DNA from: JBHHYR01 sp046757585
Lineage (GTDB): Bacteria > Desulfobacterota > Binatia > HRBIN30
Direction of reading: 5' to 3'
Assembly: GCA_046757585.1 (NCBI GenBank)
Contig: JBHHYR010000002.1
Span: forward strand, 1 to 62,393
Length of the DNA: 62,393 bases
Shown here: positions 1 through 8,020 of the stretch, one piece after another
Layout: each line of letters starts with the position of its first letter
How positions within the stretch are numbered: the stretch's first letter is position 1
Program-made: the position numbers and the translations under genes
Notes under the pieces: generated by a model
Seen by the model: only the letters and a program-made list of their open reading frames with translations
What the model was told of the DNA's origin: nothing
Databases searched by the model: none

Positions 1-957
1 GAAGGGTCGGAGTGGGTGGTTCCGGGACGTGCCACCGCCGTGCTTCCTCCGGGCGCGGGCCCTTTCGATTTCGTCTTTCTGGCCACACAGCCGCCACAGG
101 TGGAAGAGGCGGCACGCTCAGCGCTGCCTTGCCTGGCCCAGCAGGGATTGATGGTGTGCTTCCAAAACGGCCTGTGCGAGCGGCGGGTCGCAGCAGTTGC
201 CGGGGCCCACCGTTGTCTAGGAGCCATCGTCGCGTGGGGCGGCTCGATGCGTACACCTGGCGTCTACGAGCGCACCTCCACCGGCGGATTCGTTGTCGGC
301 CGACTGGACGGAGCTTCCGATCCACGACTGCAACTTCTCCGGTCGGTGCTCGCTGCGGTTGCCCCAGTCGAGATCACCAGCAATCTTCTCGGCGCACGAT
401 GGAGTAAGCTGGCCATCAATTGCGCCATTAGTTCCCTGGGAACGATTGGTGGCGATCGCCTGGGTGCCCTGGTGCGGTACCGCTTCGCCCGTCGCTTGGC
501 GCTTGAGGTCATGACCGAGGTGGTAACTGTTGCGCGAGCGCGTCAGGTGCGCTTGGAGAAAATTTCCGGCACCATTGACCTCGACTGGGTGGCATTGACG
601 GCGGCGGAGCGTACCGCAGCTGGTTCTGCGTCGCTGATGGCCAAGCACGCGCTGCTGCTGGCGGTTGGTGCCAAGTACCGGCGCCTGCGCTCTTCCATGC
701 TCCTGGCGATCGAACGTGGTCGCGAGCCGGCAGTCGATTTTCTGAACGGAGAAGTGGTGTCGGCTGGGCAAGAGGTGGGGGTCGCAGTGCCGTTGAATGC
801 CCGCGTCGTCGAAGTTATCCGTGCGATCGCCGGCGGCGTCCTGCACCCAGGTATGCCCTTGCTGCGTGCGCTTTACGCAGCATCTCAGGGTGAACTGGGC
901 GCGCCGCCGGGGCATCCGGAACCGCCAGCCAGCGATTCTCCACCCCCTCCGGCGTGA
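1..957 (+). CDS. panE: Ketopantoate reductase-family protein (ApbA/PanE), 5' end cut by window
   Basis: The frame is open to base 1, so the N-terminal NADP-binding glycine loop lies outside the window; 318 residues are visible. The middle and C-terminal parts match the 2-dehydropantoate 2-reductase family: 'FLATQ' and 'CFQNGL' from the Rossmann half, then the catalytic-helix region 'ARWSKLAINCAISSLGT' with the conserved Lys and Asn, and 'SSMLLAIERGREPAVDFLNG' typical of the C-terminal helical domain. PanE makes pantoate for coenzyme A, but paralogues of unknown substrate are common, so the exact role is uncertain. The last 30 or so residues are Pro/Ser-rich and nonconserved in look. It converges on the acyl-CoA dehydrogenase gene 57 bases downstream. 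Confidence 0.75.
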   Translation, partial: EGSEWVVPGRATAVLPPGAGPFDFVFLATQPPQVEEAARSALPCLAQQGLMVCFQNGLCERRVAAVAGAHRCLGAIVAWGGSMRTPGVYERTSTGGFVVGRLDGASDPRLQLLRSVLAAVAPVEITSNLLGARWSKLAINCAISSLGTIGGDRLGALVRYRFARRLALEVMTEVVTVARARQVRLEKISGTIDLDWVALTAAERTAAGSASLMAKHALLLAVGAKYRRLRSSMLLAIERGREPAVDFLNGEVVSAGQEVGVAVPLNARVVEVIRAIAGGVLHPGMPLLRALYAASQGELGAPPGHPEPPASDSPPPPA

Positions 958-1014
958 GGGATATCGACAGCCAGCACGGTTCCTATGACACGAGTGACCG
1001 ACGGTGATCACCCG

Positions 1015-2781
1015 TCACGTTGTCTTGCGAGCGGTGGGGCCCCGAAGGTAAGTGCTGGCACGTTCGGGAGTGATGTTCCCATACCGGACGAGTTCATCGA
1101 ACAGGTCAAGTGCTACACGATCTCCGGACAGAATACCACGGGACGGGTGGGCGGTCAGATAGCGGTCGGTGAAGATCCGGGCCACGAGGGCCTTACGCGC
1201 AGAGCCGCGGTGCGTGAGCTCCCAAGACGCCTGCTCTAACAGTAAGGCGGCTTGAGTCAGGTCTGCGAGATAGCCGGTGATGGCGCGCGCATGGAGCTGC
1301 ACGGCATCTCGCTCCATCATCGCGACAGCGGTGAGGATCTCACGCACGTCGGCGAGTCCCGCCCGAACCGCTTCGACTGGAACAGCGAGGCCCTCATGTC
1401 GACTCTGCTCCAGTGCCGTATCGACGCGTGCCAGCAACGCGTCGTGCGCTCGCTCCTTCGTCATCGAGCGCAGGACGTCCAGGCAGATGACGTTTTCGGC
1501 GCCTTCCCAGATAGTGTGGCACTGGGCGTCGCGCAGCTGGCGAGCCAGCGGCCAGTTCTCGATATAGCCATTGCCGCCGTGCAGCTCGACGGCCAGGGAA
1601 GCGCACTGTATGCCGCGACGTGTGACTCGGAACTTGGCTAGGGGAACCAGGATGCGGCTCAATGCCCGTGCCTCGTTGCCCCCGTCTGTTGCTGCTGCGA
1701 ACACCATCGCCGCCGCCGCCTCGAGATCCACTAGCATGTGCGTGAGCTGCTCGCGCACCATGGGCTGGTTCCACAGGAGCTTGCCGAAGGCTTCGCGGTG
1801 TGCAACGTAAATCGCCGACTCGAGAAAGCAGCGGCGCATGATCCCCAGGCCCATGGTGGCAACGCCGATACGCGAGTCGTTGACCATCTCCATCATGCGA
1901 TTGAGCCCGCGGCCGTCCGGTACCGTCGAGCTTCCGGCCAGCAAGTACGCCTCTGCATCGCGCAGCTCGACTTCAGCAGTCGGCACAGATCGCGTCCCGA
2001 GCTTGTCCTTGATGCGACGGATGTGGATTGCGTTGTGGCGCCCGTTCCGCCTCCACTTCGGCACCAGGAAGAGGGCCAGTCCGCGGACCCCTGCCGGCGC
2101 CCCCTCGGGCCGCGCGAGCGCCATGATCACACCGCCATCGACGTTCGAGCAGAACCACTTCTCCCCGCTCAGGACCCAGCCGTCAGGGCTCAAACGGGCC
2201 GTCGTGGTGACGGCACCGCCGAGGTCAGAGCCGCCGAGCTTCTCTGTCAAGAACATGGAGCCGTCTATGGCATCGTCGTAACGCGTCGTGGTCATCCGGG
2301 CAAAGAATCGTTCTCGAACATCGGGGGGCGCGTACCGGTTGATCAGCGCCGCCGCGGCCGTCGTCATCCCCAGCGAGCACACCATTCCCGTGTCGGCCTG
2401 GCACACCAGGTACTGTAACGCCCGCAGAAGCACCGGCGGAACCGCGCGCCCCCGCCCTTTTGCTTCTTCACTCCACCGCAAGCCGAGAAAGCCCATCTCC
2501 CACAAGTCGCGTTTGGTGGCGAGGGCGGCTGGATGATGGACGACATGGTTCACCTCTTCACCCCAGCGGTCGTAGCGTTCCAAGCGCGGCGGGTTCTTAT
2601 CCACGATTTCGGCGCGTTCGGCGATGGGGCCGCCGCACACGGCGCCCATGCGTGACAAGTGGATGTCTGCCCACTCGCGGTCTTCGGCAGCGAGATGGAA
2701 GTCCATCAAGAAGTGAAGGTCGGGATCTACGTCGTACCAGTTCAATCCGCAGCCCTGCTCGAACCGTCCGTAGTCGATCAT
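1015..2781 (-). CDS. AidB-like acyl-CoA dehydrogenase
   Basis: A 588-residue FAD enzyme of the acyl-CoA dehydrogenase superfamily, closest in layout to AidB and related long forms. The FAD/substrate core shows 'MFLTEKLGGSDLGGAV', then 'GEKWFCSN', the beta-domain and 'KLGTRSVPTAEVEL', then 'IQCASLAVELHGGNGYIE' and the AidB-type 'CHTIWEGAENV'. A start 34 codons further upstream is possible. I prefer the ATG at 2781 because AAGGAG sits eight bases before it and the extra residues look like leader. Predicted role: oxidation of an acyl-CoA or a related alkylated substrate; the substrate cannot be read from sequence. It is divergent from the Crp/Fnr regulator across a 314-base gap, so that regulator may control it. 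Confidence 0.85.
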   Translation of the reverse strand: MIDYGRFEQGCGLNWYDVDPDLHFLMDFHLAAEDREWADIHLSRMGAVCGGPIAERAEIVDKNPPRLERYDRWGEEVNHVVHHPAALATKRDLWEMGFLGLRWSEEAKGRGRAVPPVLLRALQYLVCQADTGMVCSLGMTTAAAALINRYAPPDVRERFFARMTTTRYDDAIDGSMFLTEKLGGSDLGGAVTTTARLSPDGWVLSGEKWFCSNVDGGVIMALARPEGAPAGVRGLALFLVPKWRRNGRHNAIHIRRIKDKLGTRSVPTAEVELRDAEAYLLAGSSTVPDGRGLNRMMEMVNDSRIGVATMGLGIMRRCFLESAIYVAHREAFGKLLWNQPMVREQLTHMLVDLEAAAAMVFAAATDGGNEARALSRILVPLAKFRVTRRGIQCASLAVELHGGNGYIENWPLARQLRDAQCHTIWEGAENVICLDVLRSMTKERAHDALLARVDTALEQSRHEGLAVPVEAVRAGLADVREILTAVAMMERDAVQLHARAITGYLADLTQAALLLEQASWELTHRGSARKALVARIFTDRYLTAHPSRGILSGDRVALDLFDELVRYGNITPERASTYLRGPTARKTT

Positions 2782-3095
2782 CACGCTTCGCTCCTTGGAT
2801 GGGAACCCTGACTTCGCTGGCAAAGGTAGTCCGAGAATCGCTAGCGTGCAACTCTGCGTGCGACGGTGCCACGTTGCGTCCACGGTGTTGGGACAGCAGC
2901 CGCTACGTGCCCCCGGGCGGCGCGCTCGTCATAACGGGGCGCATATGATCGTCGCGGCAGAAAGAGCGTGTGTGGCGGAGCCGGGACGCGTTTCGATGGG
3001 CCCCTGAGTTCGGATGGGGTACCTTGACTCGCGGCGCGATCCGTGGAAGCCATCAGCACCTGGGTTGGTACGGCGGTGGGCCGCCGGTTGAGGGA
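2782..3095. promoter_or_regulatory. Divergent intergenic region, acyl-CoA dehydrogenase / Crp-Fnr regulator
   Basis: This 314-base gap separates two divergent genes and must hold both promoters. The AAGGAG ribosome site of the dehydrogenase lies at its left end. A TTGACT hexamer lies near 3022 on the plus strand, but I see no convincing -10 at 16-18 bases, so I do not call a promoter. I found no clear Crp-type TGTGA-N6-TCACA palindrome. Confidence 0.4.
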
Positions 3096-3857
3096 ATGGT
3101 GCTAAGCGTGCACAAGGAACGGTTCCGAGCCCTCCTGCGGGATGTGGCGCGCCGCATGGGCCTCACGGCGAGGACGGTGGACCAACTGGTGCGCAGCGCC
3201 CAGATGGGCCGCTGGAAGAAGGGACAGAATATATTCAGTCCCGAAGACACGGCGGATTTCGTCAACTTCCTGGTTGTCGGAGTCGTCAAGGTCAGCTGCC
3301 CGTCCGGTGCCGGCACGGTCTGCGTGCAGCTGATCCGCCCCGGCCAGTTCTTCGGTTTGAACTGGTATGCCGACAAAGGGCAGCCGCGCCTCTTTTCTGC
3401 CAGCGCATTTACGGATGCAACCGTTGCGATCATCACGAACGACATGATGGCCGAGCTGGTGGCCTCGTCACCCCCGCCCGGGGTGCTGGGGGTCGTGTCG
3501 TTCAGCTGGCGCGTCTTGAGCCGTTTGCTCTACGAAAAATGCTGCTTGCTAGGTCTGCGGCTCGAGGAACGTCTGATCCACCAGCTTGCCGTGCTTGCGC
3601 GTGACTTCGGTTGCGATGCCGACACGGGAATCTTGATCGATCTGCCGTTGACGCACGCCGACCTGGCTGAATTCGCACTGGCGTCCCGTGCCAACGTGGC
3701 CCGGGTGATGAAGCGCTTCGAGCGCGGGGGACTGATTGCAAAGGATCGGCGCAAGATTCTGATTACGGCGCGCTTCTTCGACCAACGTTACAACCCCGGT
3801 GTTTCGCAGATTCTTCGCGGCGACCTCGTGCCTTCACCGAGCCGCAGCATCGCGTAG
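3096..3857 (+). CDS. Crp/Fnr-family transcription regulator
   Basis: A 253-residue protein with an N-terminal cyclic-nucleotide-binding-like beta barrel (about residues 20-130) and a C-terminal winged helix. The recognition region reads 'HADLAEFALASRANVARVMK', the usual Crp/Fnr form 'DLA...G.SR..V.R.L..F'. The four-cysteine cluster of Fnr is absent, so iron-sulfur oxygen sensing is unlikely; the ligand is unknown. The frame extends upstream to 2970, but those 42 residues look noncoding. ATG 3096 is chosen, with GAGGGA immediately before it at poor spacing; GTG 3099 or 3108 are alternatives. It faces the divergent acyl-CoA dehydrogenase gene, a likely target. Confidence 0.8.
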   Translation: MVLSVHKERFRALLRDVARRMGLTARTVDQLVRSAQMGRWKKGQNIFSPEDTADFVNFLVVGVVKVSCPSGAGTVCVQLIRPGQFFGLNWYADKGQPRLFSASAFTDATVAIITNDMMAELVASSPPPGVLGVVSFSWRVLSRLLYEKCCLLGLRLEERLIHQLAVLARDFGCDADTGILIDLPLTHADLAEFALASRANVARVMKRFERGGLIAKDRRKILITARFFDQRYNPGVSQILRGDLVPSPSRSIA

Positions 3858-3998
3858 CAGCCTGTAGTCTCACGCAGCACAATAAATCCGCGCAATGTGT
3901 GCCGGAAGGCACAGGGTGGGTCTAGGAGGCCTTCTGCGCCCCAGATACACTGCCGCCCGCTAGGGGGGCGGAGTCGAACTTAGGGAACGAGGAGAACC
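3858..3998 (+). other. Intergenic gap with a short hairpin
   Basis: The gap holds a 6-bp hairpin with a GGAA loop (3898-3903 pairing with 3908-3913) but no T run after it, so terminator function is doubtful. A GC-rich inverted repeat (CCGCCC with GGGCGG) lies near 3953-3970, just before the ribosome site of the next gene. Confidence 0.3.
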
Positions 3999-4361
3999 AT
4001 GGACGGCAACTTCGACCAAGATGCAGAATTTGACGAGTACTTGTGGCCGCTCAATGGCGAGGCCTCGGGGATCAACTTGGACCTATTGTCCGAAGAGCTG
4101 AGAATTCGCCAGCGACTGGCCGAAATCATGGCGCACGTGCGCGAAACACACTTACAGCCCCGACTGCGGCGCTGGGCCAGCCGACTCACTTGCGAGACGA
4201 CCAAGGCCGTCGCACAAGCCATCGTCGCGGGTCCCGAAGAAGGTCCGCCGTGGGAGCAGGCACTCGGGCACCCCGTGCCGCGCGCGCTCCGCGATGAGTG
4301 GCGCCAGCTGGCGTCCCGCTTGAGAGCGCTCAAGGCCGATCGCCGCCGGCACAGCGACTGA
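3999..4361 (+). CDS. Hypothetical protein, 120 aa
   Basis: I do not recognise this family. The ATG is supported by GAGGAG seven bases upstream. The protein is soluble in appearance, with an acidic N-terminus ('DGNFDQDAEFDEYLWPL'), a basic helical middle and a basic C-terminal helix ('LRALKADRRRHS'). There is no signal peptide, membrane segment or cysteine motif beyond a single Cys. Heptad-like Leu/Arg spacing in the middle suggests helical bundles. It stands between the Crp/Fnr gene and a membrane protein gene with its own promoter, so it is probably monocistronic. Confidence 0.6.
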   Translation: MDGNFDQDAEFDEYLWPLNGEASGINLDLLSEELRIRQRLAEIMAHVRETHLQPRLRRWASRLTCETTKAVAQAIVAGPEEGPPWEQALGHPVPRALRDEWRQLASRLRALKADRRRHSD

Positions 4362-4485
4362 TCGCTGACCGAGCGCACGTCGGGTTCGACGCCGTGTGGG
4401 GAAGACGGGGCGACCCTTACACCCTGTCGCATCTCCTGATCGCTGCTTTTCCGGTGCTGTCTTTGCAGGCGGCTCGGTCTTTCGG

Positions 4486-4514
4486 TTGACGCCCCGGACC
4501 GGCATTTGTACAGT
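4486..4514 (+). promoter_or_regulatory. Sigma-70-type promoter
   Basis: TTGACG (4486-4491) and TACAGT (4509-4514) are separated by exactly 17 bases, a good match to housekeeping -35 and -10 hexamers. Transcription would start near 4521, only about 14 bases before the GTG of the membrane protein gene, leaving little room for a Shine-Dalgarno site. Confidence 0.5.
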
Positions 4515-4534
4515 GCGCCAACGCTGGTACGCCT

Positions 4535-5236
4535 GTGGAATGGTTCCTGGTCACGCTGCAGATCTATCGGAAAGTCTTCACCCGTGCTGCCACTCTGGCT
4601 GTCAGAAACTGGGCCGTCCTGGGCAGCGTGTTCGTTTATTCCGCCGTCATGTCTGTGACTGTCGGGGTGTCATTGCGGCTTGGCATTCTCGGCGGCTTCC
4701 TCCTGAGCCTTGTTTGGGCGGCGTGTGTGGGGTCGTTCTTGTACCTCGTCGAGATGATTGTGCGTACCTCCAAGGTGAACCTGGAGGACTTCCGGCGGAG
4801 CTTTGGCATGTACCTGTGGGACGTCGTCGGCATCATGTTCGTCTTCTGGATGTTCTTCACGCTTGCGACCCCCGCACTGCTACAATTGCGTCAGGGCTTT
4901 CTCGTCCTCTTGTGCGCGCGCATTGCGATATTTGTTCTCTTCAACGCCGTCCCCGAGCTGATCTATTTGGGGCACCACTCGGCCCTTGCCCTGCTGTCGG
5001 AGAGCTATGCATTCATTGCTGCGAATTGGATCGAGTGGTTTCCTGCCAACCTGGCAGCGGCAGCGATCCTCTACGGCGTCTGGTCCCTGCCCGCTGACGG
5101 TGTGGGCGTCTACCTGCAACGTGCGGCCCTGGGATTGCTGGTGTACTTCACCATGGTGATGCGCGGGTTCCTGTTCATCGAGCTGAACGGCTCAACGCAT
5201 CGCGGCCGAGCCTTCAGGTATCGCGCCGGAGGATAG
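4535..5236 (+). CDS. Multi-pass inner-membrane protein of unknown function
   Basis: A 233-residue protein with about six hydrophobic helices: near residues 25-45, 48-72, 92-112, 115-135, 165-180 and 190-210. Basic loops such as 'RTSKVNLEDFRRS' lie between helices. The pattern recalls bacterial membrane proteins of the DUF-type 'YesL/DUF975-like' class, but I cannot assign a family. It starts at a GTG just after a sigma-70-like promoter and has almost no leader. It ends 14 bases before a strong hairpin (5251-5278) that probably ends its transcript. Confidence 0.6.
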   Translation: MEWFLVTLQIYRKVFTRAATLAVRNWAVLGSVFVYSAVMSVTVGVSLRLGILGGFLLSLVWAACVGSFLYLVEMIVRTSKVNLEDFRRSFGMYLWDVVGIMFVFWMFFTLATPALLQLRQGFLVLLCARIAIFVLFNAVPELIYLGHHSALALLSESYAFIAANWIEWFPANLAAAAILYGVWSLPADGVGVYLQRAALGLLVYFTMVMRGFLFIELNGSTHRGRAFRYRAGG

Positions 5237-5250
5237 CGGCTGCCCTCCCC

Positions 5251-5278
5251 GGGGGAAGGGCAAGAGCACCCTTCCCCC
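5251..5278. terminator. Strong bidirectional hairpin between convergent genes
   Basis: A perfect 10-bp inverted repeat, GGGGGAAGGG (5251-5260) and CCCTTCCCCC (5269-5278), with an 8-base loop. It lies between the plus-strand membrane gene and a convergent small minus-strand gene. There is no long T run, so it is a stem-only terminator candidate or a transcript-stabilising end. Confidence 0.55.
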
Positions 5279-5300
5279 TTCCGCGTTATACGCGCCACCC

Positions 5301-5507
5301 TCACGCGGCGCGCTGTCGCAATTGCTTGTCGCCAGTGATGACGTGCCGTGGCAGTGGCTGGTGCTCTGACTGCGGCTGCCGGAGGGCATGGCAGACTACG
5401 ACCCACACGGGTGCCACGGCCACGAGCATGCCGAGGCAGGCCACAGTCGCGCTCATGGTGAATTCCACGGCGTTCGGCACAGGCGCTGTGAATAGGAGCC
5501 ATTCCAT
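5301..5507 (-). CDS. Small single-pass membrane protein, 68 aa
   Basis: A short frame with GAGGGA about six bases before its ATG. Residues 15-41 form one hydrophobic helix ('SATVACLGMLVAVAPVWVVV'), followed by a basic, Gln-rich tail ('LRQPQSEHQPLPRH'). The orientation rule (positive tail inside) suggests a C-in protein. I do not recognise a family. It is 133 bases downstream of, and on the same strand as, the XRE regulator, so the two may form a small transcription unit. Coding status rests on the ribosome site and the hydrophobic block, hence modest confidence. Confidence 0.45.
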   Translation of the reverse strand: MEWLLFTAPVPNAVEFTMSATVACLGMLVAVAPVWVVVCHALRQPQSEHQPLPRHVITGDKQLRQRAA

Positions 5508-5640
5508 TCGATTCCCTCTTTCGATTATGCCCGCCCGATTGCGTATGATCGGCGCGCTCGTTGAGAGGTGCTTCCGCTAGGCGCTCCCTTGCGGATCTGC
5601 CGGGGTCGGAAGGGTGCCAGCGGATAGGCTGCACATCTGC

Positions 5641-5907
5641 CTAGTGGACCATGCCGACGCTGCCGCTACGGCCCGCTTCTGCCATGAGGGCGGTTACGCC
5701 AGGCTCCCCGCTTCCGAGGAACCACTCCATCGGACGGCCCGTGTAGCATGCAATGCGAAACAACACCTCGGTCGACGGGATTCGTCCGTTGAGATAGTTG
5801 TAGAGAGCTGAAAGGCTGACACCGATCTCATAGGCAAATGCCTTCGGCTCATCAGCGACCACCTCCCGCAGACGTTGCGCTACCAGCTGTGCATTGATCT
5901 GACCCAT
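5641..5907 (-). CDS. XRE-type helix-turn-helix regulator, 88 aa
   Basis: A compact DNA-binding protein. 'QLVAQRLREVV', 'FAYEIGVSLSALYNYLNG' and 'IPSTEVLFRIACYTGRPMEW' match the helices of the lambda-repressor/Cro-like HTH (about residues 8-62), with recognition helix around 'SLSALYNYLNG'. A short Ala/Gly tail follows. GGAGGG eight bases before the ATG supports the start. No toxin-like neighbour is present, so I do not call it an antitoxin. A terminator lies upstream, which isolates its promoter to 5908-6002. Confidence 0.7.
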   Translation of the reverse strand: MGQINAQLVAQRLREVVADEPKAFAYEIGVSLSALYNYLNGRIPSTEVLFRIACYTGRPMEWFLGSGEPGVTALMAEAGRSGSVGMVH

Positions 5908-6002
5908 TGTCGTTCCCTCCCCTCTGGGTCCTGCTCACGGCGCCGCGGGTGACCCACAGGCCGGTCGGTCCTTTCCGTACGGGGACATCAAAATGACCAA
6001 AC

Positions 6003-6037
6003 AAAAAAGGCCACCGAGCTTGCGCCCGGTGGCCTTT
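6003..6037 (-). terminator. Intrinsic terminator, best on the minus strand
   Basis: GGCCACCG (6009-6016) pairs with CGGTGGCC (6027-6034), extended by A/T pairs on both sides. On the minus strand the stem is followed by a run of six T and then GTTT, a good intrinsic terminator for a transcript arriving from 6063-6284. On the plus strand the tail is only TTTCG. Confidence 0.65.
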
Positions 6038-6062
6038 CGTCCTCAAAGGGTTGACTAGTTGT

Positions 6063-6284
6063 TTACAGTTTCCCCTCCCTTGGATGGCCACCGGACACCC
6101 AGCACGGGCTAATCTTGGCAGTGAGCGTATCCAGCATCGGTACGACACCTGCACGAGACGCCGCGCGGAAGCTCGCTGAGCTGCGCACCTGCCAGTGCGC
6201 GTCCCGCTGCCCGTGCTGCCCGTTCATGCTCGCGTATGTGTGTCGCATCCTCTGGAAGCTCTCGCTCACGTTGCTACAACGCAT
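6063..6284 (-). CDS. Doubtful small ORF upstream of the terminator
   Basis: A 73-codon frame that ends 26 bases before a good minus-strand terminator, which suggests something is transcribed here. AAGGA lies about 13 bases before the ATG. The product is not recognised. 'QRMRHTYASM' near residue 15 resembles the RHTYAS box of tyrosine recombinases, but nothing else of that family is present. Another frame over the same bases also reads as a charged helical stretch, as expected of a decayed gene. It could be a remnant, a small gene or a noncoding RNA. The rest of the gap up to 6375 shows no other feature I can support. Confidence 0.2.
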   Translation of the reverse strand: MRCSNVSESFQRMRHTYASMNGQHGQRDAHWQVRSSASFRAASRAGVVPMLDTLTAKISPCWVSGGHPREGKL

Positions 6285-6375
6285 TTAGCCACGGCTTTCC
6301 TTGCAATGCAAGCATGTCGTTTTTACGGTCGTTGAACGGTGAGCCGGTGTGAAAACTGTGTTATCGTAACCGGCG

Positions 6376-7515
6376 GTGGCGATCCTGAAAGCCAAAGTCC
6401 GCGTCGGCGTCATTTTCGGGGGGCGTTCCGGCGAGCACGAAATATCCATGCGCTCGGCGCGCTGCATTGTCGACGCGATCGATCGAAACGAGTACGCGAT
6501 CGAGTTGATCGGTATTGATCGCCGGGGCCGCTGGTATCTGCTCGATGAGCCTGCGTTCCGCCAGCTGACCCAAGCTGCCCTTCCAGGCTTCGACGGAATG
6601 GGTACCGAGGTCATCCTTCCGCCAGTTCCTGGTGCGAGACAGCTCCTTGATCGTGCCCGAACCACGGCTCAGGTTGGTCAACTGGATGTTGTCTTCCCCG
6701 TCCTGCACGGGACCTACGGAGAAGACGGCACAGTGCAGGGCGTACTGGAGCTGGCGGACGTTCCTTACGTTGGGGCTGGGGTGCTGGGCTCCGCCATCGG
6801 GATGGACAAGGACGTGCAGAAACGCTTGCTGCAAGCCGCTGACATTGCAATTGTCCCGTTCTTCACGATGACCAGGTCTCAGTGGGCCGCGGGGGTCGAA
6901 GCGGTTGTCGCGCGCGCTGTCGGGCTTGGCTTCCCAGTGTTTGTGAAGCCTGCAAACCTCGGATCGTCCGTCGGGATCAGCAAGGTGAAAACCGTCGATG
7001 CGCTACCACCGGCGGTAAGTAGCGCGTTGGAATACGACACGAAGGTGCTGATCGAAAAGGGCCTTGATGCACGGGAGATCGAGTGCGCGGTGCTTGGCAA
7101 TGACGATCCCAGGGCGTCGGTTCCCGGGGAAATCTGCCCGCGTGCGGAGTTCTACTCCTACGAAGCGAAGTATGTCGATACGCATGGTGCCACGCTCCGC
7201 ATTCCCGCACCGCTGGCGGAATCGGATACGGTGGCCGTGCAAGAGCTCGCCGTGCGCGTGTTTCAACTCCTCGACTGTGCGGGTATGGCGCGGGTTGATT
7301 TCTTTCGCGAACGTGCCAGCGGCAAGCTCTACGTCAACGAACTCAACACCATTCCGGGCTTCACCACCATCAGCATGTATCCCAAATTATGGGAAGCGTC
7401 CGGTATCCCGTACACAGAACTCGTGCGCCGACTGATCGATCTGGCGCTCGAACGTCACGCCCAGCGGAACCGCCTCCGGCGGGCCTACACCCCGAGGGTC
7501 GCCGGTCGGGAGTGA
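6376..7515 (+). CDS. ddl: D-alanine--D-alanine ligase
   Basis: ATP-grasp ligase that joins two D-alanines for peptidoglycan precursors in the cytoplasm. 379 residues, typical of the longer Ddl form. Motifs in order: 'GVIFGGRSGEHEISMRSA' at the N-terminus, 'LHGTYGEDGTVQGVLE' (substrate loop), 'GMDKDVQKRLL', 'VFVKPANLGSSVGISKV' (nucleotide-binding strand) and the metal/phosphate motif 'YVNELNTIPGFTTISMYPK'. The start is a GTG without a clear ribosome site. It stands alone on its strand and ends two bases from the convergent aroQ stop. Confidence 0.93.
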   Translation: MAILKAKVRVGVIFGGRSGEHEISMRSARCIVDAIDRNEYAIELIGIDRRGRWYLLDEPAFRQLTQAALPGFDGMGTEVILPPVPGARQLLDRARTTAQVGQLDVVFPVLHGTYGEDGTVQGVLELADVPYVGAGVLGSAIGMDKDVQKRLLQAADIAIVPFFTMTRSQWAAGVEAVVARAVGLGFPVFVKPANLGSSVGISKVKTVDALPPAVSSALEYDTKVLIEKGLDAREIECAVLGNDDPRASVPGEICPRAEFYSYEAKYVDTHGATLRIPAPLAESDTVAVQELAVRVFQLLDCAGMARVDFFRERASGKLYVNELNTIPGFTTISMYPKLWEASGIPYTELVRRLIDLALERHAQRNRLRRAYTPRVAGRE

Positions 7516-7517
7516 GG

Positions 7518-8009
7518 TCAGTCCGCTTCGTGTCGTGCGAGCAGGCCCGCGGCAGCTCGCAGGCCGAGAAGGTAGCTATCGGCACCAAACCCGACGATCT
7601 GTCCGACGGCCATGTCGGCGATCAGCGAGCGGTGACGAAAGGCTTCGCGTGTGTAGATGTTGGACAAGTGCACTTCGACGACCGGAACCGCTGCGGCCAG
7701 GAGCGCGTCGCGAATGGCCACGCTGGTGTGGGTATATGCTCCCGCATTGATAATGATTCCGTGGACGGAGCTGCCAGCAGTCTGGATACGATCGACGATC
7801 TGGCCTTCACTGTTCGACTGAAACGTTTCCAGGCTCACGCCGAGCTCTTCTGCCAGTGTGGCGAGCCGAGCATCGATCTCGGCGAGCGTTGCGTGGCCGT
7901 ATGTTGCCGGCTCGCGCACCCCGAGGAGGTTCAGGTTGGGGCCGTGCACGACAAGAATGCGCCTGCGTGCACGCGAGTGAGGAGCGGCGCGCTTCCGCGT
8001 CTGAGCCAT
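7518..8009 (-). CDS. aroQ: Type II 3-dehydroquinate dehydratase
   Basis: Third step of the shikimate pathway (3-dehydroquinate to 3-dehydroshikimate), as a dodecameric cytosolic enzyme. 163 residues, slightly long because of a basic N-terminal extension. Key motifs: 'GPNLNLLGVREPATYG' (with the catalytic Tyr of the flexible loop), 'QSNSEGQIVDRI', 'IINAGAYTHTSVAIRDAL' and 'EVHLSNIYTREAFRH'. All expected active-site residues (Arg, Tyr, Asn, Glu, His) are seen. It lies downstream of the giant Ig-like lipoprotein gene and shares its strand with aroK and aroB further upstream, so an ancestral aro group seems to be split here. Confidence 0.93.
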   Translation of the reverse strand: MAQTRKRAAPHSRARRRILVVHGPNLNLLGVREPATYGHATLAEIDARLATLAEELGVSLETFQSNSEGQIVDRIQTAGSSVHGIIINAGAYTHTSVAIRDALLAAAVPVVEVHLSNIYTREAFRHRSLIADMAVGQIVGFGADSYLLGLRAAAGLLARHEAD

Positions 8010-8020
8010 GGCCGGGCGTG

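Noticed and set aside
217..1011. 264-codon frame antisense to the ketopantoate reductase-family gene
   Set aside because: Basic, low-complexity translation rich in His/Arg/Gln with no motif. The plus-strand frame has clear family motifs.
1504..1530. Sigma-54-like TGGCAC strings inside genes
   Set aside because: TGGCAC occurs in several genes, but the TTGC element at the right spacing is missing. Only the one at 34239 fits.
5641..5907. Antitoxin of a toxin-antitoxin pair
   Set aside because: The XRE fold fits, but no toxin-like gene lies beside it; the neighbouring small frame is only a one-helix membrane protein.
6063..6284. Tyrosine-recombinase gene
   Set aside because: Only an RHTYAS-like string is present. 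No catalytic Tyr box, no upstream domain and no attachment repeats were seen.
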